The notes beneath the pieces are model-generated. The model was not told the origin of the DNA. It saw nothing but the letters and a program-made list of their open reading frames with translations, and did not search any database. A DNA stretch of 6,982 nucleotides. Origin: Bacilli bacterium. Lineage in GTDB: Bacteria > Bacillota_I > Bacilli_A > ML615J-28 > CAG-698. The stretch covers positions 1-6,982 of the forward strand of contig JALOBF010000081.1 of NCBI GenBank assembly GCA_023228385.1. The letters run 5' to 3'. The position numbers and the translations under genes are program-made. Positions within the stretch are counted from its first letter, which is position 1. Each line of letters starts with the position of its first letter. Shown here one piece after another: positions 1-6,531 of the stretch.

Positions 1-2064
1 CGGTACGGACGATTGCGAGTGGCGACGGGGGCGGTTATGTTTTTCCGCCGGTCTTAAATATTTTTTGTCGACCGTTACCGTGGCGTTGCCTAATTGAATG
101 TCATACTTATTATTTTTATTTTCCTTTATAATTATACCATAGGCTTTAAAATTTTCAAGATAAACGCTCATATTAGGTTTAAAGTCATAATCAGCATTAA
201 CTTCAATCTCGGCTTGAGCTTCTTCTTTTATTGTACGGAAGCGATGTTTCATTTCGGCGATTTCATGAGTTTTAATATCGCGGTTTTTAAGCTGATTTAA
301 ATCATCGATTAACTGGTTTATTTGAGTTTGAGTTGCGGCGATGATTTTTCCGGCGTCTTCTTCTGCTGCTTTTAATATCCGGGATTTTTGAAAATCAACT
401 TCCGCTTTTTCCATATCAAGCTCGGCCATTGCCGCCTGTAATTGTTGATTTTTCTCGGTAACGCTTTTTAATTGACGGTCAAGTTCATGAGACTGGTTAA
501 TTAATTTAAATAGCACTTTTTCCGTTTTGTCGTCGCGCTGATAAGTGTAATTTTCCGCCGCCGTAATAATTGTTTGTTCCAAACCGAGAATTCGGGCGAT
601 TTTTAAAGCGTTACTCTGACCGGGAACCCCCATTAAAAGTTTATAGGTCGGCTGTAATGTTTTAACATTAAATTCGACACTGGCATTAATGATACTATCG
701 GAATTATAAGCATGTATTTTCAATTCCGAATAATGAGATGTTGCAATTACCATACAATTTTTAGCTAATAAATAATCAAAAATGGCAATCGCCAATGCCG
801 TACCCTCCGCCGGATCGGTTCCGGAACCGAGTTCGTCCAGTAAAACCAGTGAGCATTCAGTAACATTAGCCATTATATCAATGATATTCTTTAAATGTCC
901 GGAAAAGGTCGAGAGATTTTGATCGATACTTTGTTCATCACCAATATCGGCGAAAACATTATCAAAAATCATTAAATTGCTTTCCGGATCACAAGGAATA
1001 AGCAAGCCCAGTTTAACCATTAAGGATAAAAGCCCAACCATTTTCAACAATACCGTCTTGCCGCCGGTATTCGGACCGGTTACAATAATTCCTTTATACT
1101 TACCGAAAGTAACGCTGTTGGGAACAACCGTTTCGGCTTTAAGCAAGGGATGACGGCCGTTAATAAGTTCAAAAATGCCTTGATCGTTTACTTTCGGTCG
1201 GCGGCCGGCGATGGCCAGTCCGTATTCCGCCTTCGCAAACAACAAATCAAGGGCGGCAATAATCTGATAATCAGTAACAAGCTCATCATAATAAGCATCC
1301 GTCGCTTGCGATATTGTTATTAAGATATTATGAATTTCTCTTTTTTCCGCTTCGATTAATTCATTAAGGCGGTTATTTAGATTATGTACCGCAAGCGGTT
1401 CAATAAAAGCCGTCTCCCCGGAAGAAGATTGGTCATGAATTACCCCGCTTACCGTATTTTTAAATTCATTTTTGACCGGAACCACATAACGGTCATTGCG
1501 GATTGCAACCAGCGGTTGGGTTAATTTAGCCTGGTTTTTACCGATAAACTCCTGTAATTTAACTTGAATGTTTTTTTCTGTATCTTTGATCGATTTTCGG
1601 ATGGCATTTAATTCTTTAGTGGCATCATCTTTAATTTCACCATAGGGAGTAATTATCTCCTTAATCCGTTGATTTAACTGCTTCGGATAAGTTAGACACC
1701 GAATATATTCGCGAAAATAAACAATCGAAATTTGAGCATTATCAATCGAATCCAAATATACTTGATTTGCTCGTATTGTATCAAGAAACTTCCCGATTTC
1801 CCCGAGTTCCTCAAGAGACATAACCCGGTTTTTATGAATCATTTTTAAAATAAATAAAACATCACCGCGAAAATATAAAGGAAAACGATGCATCCTTTGT
1901 AATAAAACAGTTGCTTCATCAGTTTCATCCAAAGCTTTTTCGATTTCGCCACGGTTATTTAAGAAGCGAATTGAATCAATATTATAATTATGTTTCAAAA
2001 CCGTTCTTTCATTTATGGCATTAATTATCCGGTCTAATTCTAATGTTATAAAGTGTTTTACCAT
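1..2064 (-). CDS. mutS2: MutS2 ATPase/endonuclease, 3' end outside window
   Basis: The minus strand is open for 688 codons to the window edge. It reads as MutS2, a MutS-type ABC ATPase without the mismatch-recognition domains. Known roles in the family are suppression of recombination and, in Bacillus subtilis, rescue of collided ribosomes. Visible parts are an N-terminal lever/clamp region (residues 1 to about 290), Walker A TGPNTGGKT (329-337, K336), the DIGDEQSIDQNLSTFSGH segment, Walker B VLLDELGSGTDP (D410, E411), the switch histidine in ATSHYSE (H444), then a long charged coiled-coil region (about 510-620) and a basic linker. The C-terminal Smr nuclease domain, expected in the last 80 or so residues, lies beyond base 1. 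I chose the ATG at 2064 because GGAAG lies 8 bases upstream and the N-terminus then matches family length. An in-frame ATG at 2079 has no ribosome binding site. It is divergent from rnhC. Confidence 0.96.
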   Translation of the reverse strand, partial: MVKHFITLELDRIINAINERTVLKHNYNIDSIRFLNNRGEIEKALDETDEATVLLQRMHRFPLYFRGDVLFILKMIHKNRVMSLEELGEIGKFLDTIRANQVYLDSIDNAQISIVYFREYIRCLTYPKQLNQRIKEIITPYGEIKDDATKELNAIRKSIKDTEKNIQVKLQEFIGKNQAKLTQPLVAIRNDRYVVPVKNEFKNTVSGVIHDQSSSGETAFIEPLAVHNLNNRLNELIEAEKREIHNILITISQATDAYYDELVTDYQIIAALDLLFAKAEYGLAIAGRRPKVNDQGIFELINGRHPLLKAETVVPNSVTFGKYKGIIVTGPNTGGKTVLLKMVGLLSLMVKLGLLIPCDPESNLMIFDNVFADIGDEQSIDQNLSTFSGHLKNIIDIMANVTECSLVLLDELGSGTDPAEGTALAIAIFDYLLAKNCMVIATSHYSELKIHAYNSDSIINASVEFNVKTLQPTYKLLMGVPGQSNALKIARILGLEQTIITAAENYTYQRDDKTEKVLFKLINQSHELDRQLKSVTEKNQQLQAAMAELDMEKAEVDFQKSRILKAAEEDAGKIIAATQTQINQLIDDLNQLKNRDIKTHEIAEMKHRFRTIKEEAQAEIEVNADYDFKPNMSVYLENFKAYGIIIKENKNNKYDIQLGNATVTVDKKYLRPAEKHNRPRRHSQSSVP

Positions 2065-2093
2065 AGTTTTTACTTCCATTTTTGATAGTTTTA

Positions 2094-2102
2094 TGATATA
2101 AT
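2094..2102 (+). promoter_or_regulatory. Extended -10 promoter for rnhC
   Basis: The sequence TGATATAAT contains a perfect -10 hexamer (2097-2102) preceded by the TG of an extended -10 element. This fits the absence of a recognisable -35 at 17 bases. Transcription would start near 2109, giving a leader of only about 12 bases, with the ribosome binding site GAGG (2109-2112) at its very 5' end and the ATG at 2121. Confidence 0.6.
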
Positions 2103-2103
2103 A
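2098..2103 (-). promoter_or_regulatory. Putative -10 element for mutS2
   Basis: On the minus strand this reads TATTAT, one mismatch from the TATAAT consensus. It overlaps the plus-strand -10 of rnhC almost base for base. No convincing -35 is seen 16-18 bases upstream, which would lie inside the first codons of rnhC. The assignment is inferred from position and symmetry only. Confidence 0.35.
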
Positions 2104-2120
2104 GATATGAGGATATTAAT

Positions 2121-3029
2121 ATGAGTTATACGATAAATCTTACAACTACACAGGCCGGTGAAATAATCAGCCGCTATCATCTCTATTCTGTTCCCCACAC
2201 TAATAATTATACACTTTTTCGGGCTAAATACAAGGGGGCGACGCTGACTATTTTCAAAACCCTGACCATGCTTATTCAAGGTGCCGGCAGCAAAAACATT
2301 TATGGAGATATCTGCGAAATTCTTGATATCGAAAAAAAGCTCCATACGGCAACCTACTCGGCTGAAACAATTAATCTTTCCGTTATCGGCACTGATGAGG
2401 TCGGTACCGGAGATTTTTTTGGACCGGTTGTTGTTGCCGCCGCTTATGTACCTAAAATTCAAATATTGCCATTAATGCGATTAGGGGTTAAAGATTCTAA
2501 AAAAATAAGCGATTTTAAAGTTTTAGAAATGGCACCGGAATTAATGAAGGAAATTAAATATGACGCTTTGATTTTAAATAATTTAAAATATAATTATTTA
2601 ACCACAAAAGGCAATTGCAATATGAATAAACTAAAAGCCTTGCTTCATAATAACGTTATTCATAATATTTTACAAAAAATTACGGAATATGATGCCATCA
2701 TTGTAGATGCTTTCACCACCCAGGATAAATACTTTGATTATTTAAAAGACCAGGAAATCGTGATTGAAAATGTGGAATTAACAGAAAAGGGTGAAAGTAA
2801 ATATACCGCCATTGCCTGTGCCAGCATTATCGCCCGTTATTTATTTATTAAGGAAATGGATAAGTTGTCCAAGGAAGTCGGATTTGATTTACCGAAGGGA
2901 GCCGGCAATAAAGTTGATTTAGCAATTTCAAAAATCTTAAAAGAATATAATGATGTTTATTTTAATCGGATTGCAAAAGTGAATTTTAAAAACCTGGAAA
3001 GAGTAAAAGGAAAAGACAGTCGCACCTAG
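2121..3029 (+). CDS. rnhC: Ribonuclease HIII
   Basis: RNase HIII cleaves the RNA strand of RNA-DNA hybrids and removes R-loops and primers; it is typical of Bacillota and relatives. The 302-residue length matches the family. Residues 1 to about 80 fit the N-terminal TBP-like substrate-binding domain (DUF3378). The RNase H type 2 fold follows: GTDEVGTGDFFGPVV (90-104) carries the acidic pair D92 and E93, KDSKKIS is at 124-130, IIVDAF gives D196, and ESKYTAIACASIIAR (225-239) gives E225, the likely fourth metal ligand of the DEDE pattern known for HIII rather than the DEDD of HII. The ATG has GAGG 8 bases upstream. It is transcribed divergently from mutS2, whereas in Bacillus subtilis the two genes lie in the same neighbourhood with other genes between them. 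The stop codon is part of a terminator hairpin. Confidence 0.97.
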   Translation: MSYTINLTTTQAGEIISRYHLYSVPHTNNYTLFRAKYKGATLTIFKTLTMLIQGAGSKNIYGDICEILDIEKKLHTATYSAETINLSVIGTDEVGTGDFFGPVVVAAAYVPKIQILPLMRLGVKDSKKISDFKVLEMAPELMKEIKYDALILNNLKYNYLTTKGNCNMNKLKALLHNNVIHNILQKITEYDAIIVDAFTTQDKYFDYLKDQEIVIENVELTEKGESKYTAIACASIIARYLFIKEMDKLSKEVGFDLPKGAGNKVDLAISKILKEYNDVYFNRIAKVNFKNLERVKGKDSRT

Positions 3030-3048
3030 TGGGGGGCTGTTTTTTTTA
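3011..3048 (+). terminator. Intrinsic terminator of rnhC, probably bidirectional
   Basis: AAAAGACAG (3011-3019) pairs with CTGTTTTTT (3037-3045) around an inner CAC/GTG mini-stem (3023-3025 with 3029-3031). The plus strand continues in eight T residues (3040-3047). On the minus strand the same hairpin is followed by CTTTTCC, so it could also end the convergent small gene. The G-run at 3031-3036 leaves an imperfect internal loop. The rnhC stop codon lies inside the hairpin. Confidence 0.6.
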
Positions 3049-3133
3049 TCGGCATCTCGGTAAAGTTAAGGGCCGCACACAAGCAATAATACAATAAAAA
3101 TGAAGCTATAATCATAAAAATTACTCGTCGCAT
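3026..3133 (-). CDS. Small hydrophobic peptide, 35 residues, unrecognised
   Basis: This short frame begins MRRVIFMIIASF and ends IKKTAPH. Two arginines precede a hydrophobic stretch (about residues 4-22, with cysteines at 17 and 19), followed by a short polar tail, so it could be a single-pass membrane peptide or an uncleaved signal-like peptide. No lipobox is evident. Support for it being real is a strong ribosome binding site GGGAGGG (3146-3140) six bases before the ATG, and a perfect TATAAT just upstream (3157-3152). It lies right after the rluD terminator and converges on rnhC, its TAG and the rnhC TAG sharing the palindrome CTAG at 3026-3029. I recognise no family. It could instead be a chance frame over a small RNA or a spurious promoter. 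Confidence 0.45.
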   Translation of the reverse strand: MRRVIFMIIASFLLYYCLCAALNFTEMPIKKTAPH

Positions 3134-3151
3134 AATAATCCCTCCCGCTAT

Positions 3152-3157
3152 ATTATA
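3152..3157 (-). promoter_or_regulatory. -10 element for the 35-codon frame
   Basis: The minus strand reads a consensus TATAAT here. At a 17-base spacing the -35 position reads GGAACA, matching only the last three consensus bases and falling inside the rluD terminator hairpin. Transcription would begin near 3145, at the edge of the GGGAGGG ribosome binding site, leaving a leader of about 12 bases. The spacing from -10 to ATG equals that of rnhC. Confidence 0.5.
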
Positions 3158-3160
3158 CGG

Positions 3161-3186
3161 AAAAAAGTCAGGATTGTTCCCGACTT
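3161..3186 (-). terminator. Intrinsic terminator at the end of the rluD operon
   Basis: On the minus strand AAGTCGGGA (3186-3178) pairs over nine positions with TCCTGACTT (3173-3165), including one G-T pair, around an ACAA loop, and runs into six T residues (3166-3161). The rluD stop codon TGA lies in the descending arm, so the last codons of rluD double as the ascending arm of the hairpin. Confidence 0.85.
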
Positions 3187-4085
3187 CTTAATTCATTAAT
3201 GTAATTTTGGAAATATTCCGGCAACGGCGCCTCCCATTGCATATATTCTCCGGAACACGGGTGATATAGCCCTAATGTCTTAGCGTGAAGAAATTGACCA
3301 TAATATCTAGTTCTGTCTTTTTTTAGGCCATAACAAGGATCACCCACGACCGGATATCCGATATATTGCAAATGGACCCGAATTTGATGGGTCCGACCGG
3401 TTTCAAGTTTTAATTCCAACCATGTATTTTGAGCGAATCTTTCGATAACTTGGAAATGAGTGATTGCCGGTTTTCCGCTGGCCACAACCGACATTAATTT
3501 ACGGTTATTGGGATGACGGCCGATTGGGGCATCAATTCGGCCATAATCATGATCGATAACCCCATATGTCAGTGCTTCATAAATCCGCAGGACCATTTTC
3601 TTTTTAAATTGCATACTTATCCGGCGATGGGCTTCATCGTTTTTACAGGCAACAATCAATCCGGATGTGTCTTTATCAATGCGGTGAACAATTCCGGCCC
3701 GGATAATACCGTTAATATTTGATAACTCCCGAGAATGATATAACAGGGCATTAACCAAGGTGCCGGAGTAATTACCGGTCGCCGGATGGACTACCAACCC
3801 GCGCGGTTTATTAATTACTATAATATCCGAATCTTCATAATAAATATCAAGCGGTATCGGTTCCGGCAAAATTTCCATCGGAACTTTTTCTTTAAATAAA
3901 ATATCGATAATATCGTCTTTTCGTGGTTTATAACTGGCTTTTATTTCTTCATTATTAACTTTAATATCACGGGCGGCAATCATAAGTTGAATTTGCGATC
4001 TGGTGGTATTATCAAGTTGGAGATTAAGGTATTTATCGATTCTTTGGTCGATGTCAGTTTCAACAATTAGCCTGATTTTATCCAT
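3168..4085 (-). CDS. rluD: RluA/RluD-family 23S rRNA pseudouridine synthase
   Basis: This enzyme isomerises uridine to pseudouridine in structured RNA; RluD-type members modify helix 69 of 23S rRNA, though the exact target cannot be read from sequence. The 305-residue length is normal. Residues 1 to about 65 form an S4-like RNA-binding domain. The catalytic domain shows INKPRGLVVHPATGN (91-105), HRIDKDTSGL (134-143) with catalytic aspartate D137, the HP..RKLM segment near 191-198, and GRTHQIRVHL (230-239). The start ATG at 4085 follows GGAG with a four-base gap and lies 19 bases inside the 3' end of lspA, so translation is probably coupled. The order lspA then this pseudouridine synthase is widely conserved in Bacillota (ylyB in Bacillus subtilis). 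It is the last gene of the operon. Confidence 0.95.
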   Translation of the reverse strand: MDKIRLIVETDIDQRIDKYLNLQLDNTTRSQIQLMIAARDIKVNNEEIKASYKPRKDDIIDILFKEKVPMEILPEPIPLDIYYEDSDIIVINKPRGLVVHPATGNYSGTLVNALLYHSRELSNINGIIRAGIVHRIDKDTSGLIVACKNDEAHRRISMQFKKKMVLRIYEALTYGVIDHDYGRIDAPIGRHPNNRKLMSVVASGKPAITHFQVIERFAQNTWLELKLETGRTHQIRVHLQYIGYPVVGDPCYGLKKDRTRYYGQFLHAKTLGLYHPCSGEYMQWEAPLPEYFQNYINELRSREQS

Positions 4086-4561
4086 GTCGCTCCGGATTGT
4101 CCAAAGAGAATATCGACGGCTAGAAAAAAGACGCCAACCGTAAGAGCCATATCGGCAAAATTAAAACTCGGAAAACTCATAAAATCAAATGTTATAAAAT
4201 CCCTGACTTCACCATTATAAAGGATTCGATCGATAAAATTACCAAGCGTACCGGTGGTTATTAAAATATATGAAGCACTAAAAAGAGAATTTTCTTTAAT
4301 ATCGAAATATTTTGCCAAGTAACCCAAAAATACTAACGCAATTATCGTAATAACAATAAAAAACCATAATTGATTAGCCAATATCCCCCAAGCCGCTCCC
4401 GGATTTTTAACTAATTCAAAGCGGAATAGTCCCGGTATACATTTATACTCTCTACCGTAATCAAGATAACGAAAAGCAAGATATTTTGTTATTTGGTCAA
4501 TGGCAATGCCAACTGTAATTAATATTAAACCAATAATCATTTTTTTCCCTTTCATGTTCAT
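4067..4561 (-). CDS. lspA: Lipoprotein signal peptidase (signal peptidase II)
   Basis: LspA is a membrane aspartyl protease that cleaves prolipoprotein signal peptides before the lipidated cysteine. The 164-residue protein has four hydrophobic segments (about 8-26, 62-83, 93-112, 137-154). Conserved family blocks are DQITK (22-26), VKNPGAAWG (51-59), GNFIDR (107-112, catalytic D111) and FNFADMALTVG (133-143, catalytic D137). The first ATG (4561) overlaps the previous stop as ATGA, which suggests coupling, but it has no clear ribosome binding site. A later in-frame ATG at 4540 (residue 8) is preceded by AAAGGG six bases away and gives an N-terminus closer to known LspA proteins, so that start is a serious alternative. 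Its presence implies a lipoprotein-making cell envelope, with Lgt expected elsewhere. Confidence 0.96.
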   Translation of the reverse strand: MNMKGKKMIIGLILITVGIAIDQITKYLAFRYLDYGREYKCIPGLFRFELVKNPGAAWGILANQLWFFIVITIIALVFLGYLAKYFDIKENSLFSASYILITTGTLGNFIDRILYNGEVRDFITFDFMSFPSFNFADMALTVGVFFLAVDILFGQSGATWIKSG

Positions 4562-4977
4562 ACAAATACAACTAACCCCAGAAATATTATTACGAGTAAA
4601 GTAAAGATGGCAAAACCGATGCTTAAACAGTTATAAAAGAATACATATTTGGCATTAACCGATTGCAAACGATGATTGTTGGGATCGTAAACCTGTGCTA
4701 TTTTTACGGTAAAATAGTTGGAAAGGCCGTTAAACAACAATAGACTAACCCAAATTAACAACAAATAAATTCTAAACACTCCCAAATAACCATAGATTAT
4801 TAAATATTGGAATATCATAATTCCGAGGGGAAGAATAAGCACCGCGGCTACCAAGAGACCAAAAAGAAACGATTTAATATTAACGCCGGGGAGAAGCTCA
4901 ATTGCGTAAAAATTTTTAGTTTCCCGTTTACCCCGAACCCAAAAATTGGGTTCTTTTTTCTTGATATTTTCATTCAT
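4558..4977 (-). CDS. Uncharacterised three-helix membrane protein
   Basis: I do not recognise this 139-residue protein. It has a basic, polar N-terminus with NFWVRGKRETKNF (11-23), then three strongly hydrophobic stretches (about 36-62, 66-84 and 111-138). Between the second and third lies a polar stretch around VYDPNNHRLQS, and the protein ends in the membrane with no tail. The N-terminal charge predicts that end in the cytoplasm. The frame is also open from a GTG at 4986, but the ATG at 4977 has AAGGGG eight bases upstream, while the same purines abut the GTG, so the ATG is preferred. It overlaps the 3' end of the PDZ-Lon protease gene by 8 bases and ends in an ATGA overlap with lspA. Position between two membrane proteases hints at an envelope role, which is only inference. 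Confidence 0.85.
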   Translation of the reverse strand: MNENIKKKEPNFWVRGKRETKNFYAIELLPGVNIKSFLFGLLVAAVLILPLGIMIFQYLIIYGYLGVFRIYLLLIWVSLLLFNGLSNYFTVKIAQVYDPNNHRLQSVNAKYVFFYNCLSIGFAIFTLLVIIFLGLVVFV

Positions 4978-6052
4978 GGCCCTCACCCCTTAACGCTTGA
5001 ATAATATCGGCAAAAGTTGCGACCGGTATTAACTGAAAGCCGGCATGAATCTCATCATATTTTGTTTTTGCTTCATTGTAGTCGATACTGTCAACAAAAA
5101 AGATTTCAACATTGTACATCGCGGCGGTAACTATTTTTTGTTGGACACCGCCGATATTACCGACCTCACCGCTGATATTAATGGTGCCGGTACCGGTAAT
5201 CCGTTTATTTTTGGTAATATCTTCGTTTAATAAAGCATTATAAATCGCCAGGGCCGTCATCGCTCCCCCGGATGAGCCGAGCGAAGGCATTTTTTCGGAA
5301 ATTTTAAATTGCGGCGTTGTTTTTTCCCGATCAATTATATAATATTCACTTGCTTCAAACCCAAGTTTATATTTTTCATCATGTAATACTTTTTGCGCCG
5401 AGATTGTTTTCGTTTCATTGTTGCGAATTATTGTTAATGTAAAGGCCTTATCATGATAAATCGCCGCTAATTTATTTTGAAAATCATTAAGATTTTCAAT
5501 TTTTACACCGTTAATATGAGTAATATAATCACCCGGCACCAGGCCTGATTTACTGTAGGAGAGAACAGCACTGACGATAAGCCCTTTAAATTCATATTCG
5601 ATATGAATCGTATCGTTAACTTTGCTTGCTTCTTCATACGCTACAATTAAAGCATGGATCAAACTAAAATCACGATGAATTTCGCCGCGGATAATTTCTT
5701 CTTTGTTTGATAAATCAAGTTTGGGGTTATAAGCTTTTTGGCTGATATGTTTTGAAAAATTAGAAATCAAATATTGAAAAAGCGAAACCCGAAGATGAGA
5801 ATAAACCCCAACCGTATAGATATTACCCGACTTATTTTCGGTTTCGATTTTAATAACGCCGACTTCTTGCGTATCGGATAAAGTATAGGCAGTACGGTTT
5901 AAGGTTCCCGGTGTAACCACTTCGATATTTACTTTAATCGCAACACTAAAAAGCATAGCGATGTAAACTATCATTAATACCATGGTAATAATTTTTTTAC
6001 CGAGGGTTGCTTGTGTAAATTTATTTAATAAACTTTTAAGGTATTTAATCAT
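4970..6052 (-). CDS. ylbL: YlbL/SepM-type PDZ-Lon membrane serine protease
   Basis: This is a membrane-anchored extracytoplasmic protease with a PDZ domain and a Lon-type (S16) proteolytic domain. Streptococcal SepM trims a competence pheromone, and Bacillus YlbL degrades a DNA-damage cell-division inhibitor; the substrate here is unknown. The 360-residue protein has a basic N-terminus, one membrane helix (about 20-40), an extracytoplasmic region, a PDZ domain (about 155-225, with SGLVPGDYITHINGVKI) and the Lon domain (about 230-350). The catalytic dyad is S261 in LGSSGGAM and K306 in GGVQQKIVTA, 45 residues apart as in YlbL (S234/K279). There is no ATPase module. The ATG overlaps the dCMP deaminase stop as ATGA and has AAAGGA six bases upstream. 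The 3' end overlaps the next membrane protein. Confidence 0.93.
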   Translation of the reverse strand: MIKYLKSLLNKFTQATLGKKIITMVLMIVYIAMLFSVAIKVNIEVVTPGTLNRTAYTLSDTQEVGVIKIETENKSGNIYTVGVYSHLRVSLFQYLISNFSKHISQKAYNPKLDLSNKEEIIRGEIHRDFSLIHALIVAYEEASKVNDTIHIEYEFKGLIVSAVLSYSKSGLVPGDYITHINGVKIENLNDFQNKLAAIYHDKAFTLTIIRNNETKTISAQKVLHDEKYKLGFEASEYYIIDREKTTPQFKISEKMPSLGSSGGAMTALAIYNALLNEDITKNKRITGTGTINISGEVGNIGGVQQKIVTAAMYNVEIFFVDSIDYNEAKTKYDEIHAGFQLIPVATFADIIQALRGEGHE

Positions 6053-6531
6053 AATCCATCCTTTATTTCAACCCGAAACGGTTGAATTTTACGATATTTA
6101 ATATCGGCGGCTTCAAGCATCCGTTTGGCCGCCATGTCGGATTCGGTATTATTATATTTATCGGAAAGATAAACTATTTCTTTAATTCCGCTTTGAATAA
6201 TTAATTTAACGCATTCATGACATGGAAATAATGTAACATAAATCACGCAAGCTTCGACCGAAGCATTTGCATTTAAAATGGCATTGGGTTCGGAATGAAC
6301 CACATAGGGATATTTGCTTTCCAGAAAACTATCGTTCACATCCCAAGGGAATTCATCATCGCTGCAGCCAATCGGTAAACCGTTATAACCGATTCCGACG
6401 ATTCGGTTTTTTTGATTAACGATACAGGCACCAACCTGAGTATTGGGGTCTTTGCTGCGCATCGCCGAAAGCAAAGCAACCCCCATAAAGTAACGATCCC
6501 ATGAAATATAATCAGTTCTTTTTTGACTCAT
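6049..6531 (-). CDS. Deoxycytidylate (dCMP) deaminase
   Basis: This zinc enzyme converts dCMP to dUMP, feeding thymidylate synthesis. The 160-residue protein shows DPNTQVGACIV (28-38), GYNGLPIGCSDDEFPW (48-63), the zinc and catalytic motif HSEPNAILN (H79 ligand, E81 proton shuttle, serine replacing the usual alanine of HAE) and PCHEC (C104 and C107 ligands). The SDDEFPW and KYPYVVHSE segments and the closing LSDKYNN region resemble eukaryotic and T4-like dCMP deaminases more than the Bacillus ComEB subgroup, as I recall those sequences. The frame extends to an ATG at 6552, but AGGAG lies just before the ATG at 6531, which also gives the family N-terminus, so I start there. It overlaps the upstream gene by 20 bases and the protease gene by 4. 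Confidence 0.94.
   Translation of the reverse strand: MSQKRTDYISWDRYFMGVALLSAMRSKDPNTQVGACIVNQKNRIVGIGYNGLPIGCSDDEFPWDVNDSFLESKYPYVVHSEPNAILNANASVEACVIYVTLFPCHECVKLIIQSGIKEIVYLSDKYNNTESDMAAKRMLEAADIKYRKIQPFRVEIKDGL

Noticed and set aside
94..300. Plus-strand 68-codon frame inside mutS2
   Set aside because: It is antisense to the continuous MutS2 coding frame and its composition is that of a shadow frame.
2091..2462. Minus-strand 123-codon frame opposite the 5' part of rnhC
   Set aside because: It lies antisense to well-conserved RNase HIII coding sequence, its product resembles no family, and it has no operon context.
3026..3133. Lipoprotein signal peptide in the 35-residue peptide
   Set aside because: The cysteines at 17 and 19 are preceded by tyrosine and leucine rather than the small residue required in a lipobox.
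3513..3722. Plus-strand 69-codon frame inside rluD
   Set aside because: It is antisense to the catalytic domain of the pseudouridine synthase; no independent support.
4978..4986. GTG start at 4986 for the three-helix membrane protein
   Set aside because: The purine-rich AAGGGG directly abuts this GTG, while it is ideally spaced from the ATG at 4977.
4807..5004. Plus-strand 65-codon frame across the membrane protein and protease genes
   Set aside because: It is antisense to two overlapping genes that have good start signals; no promoter or family match.
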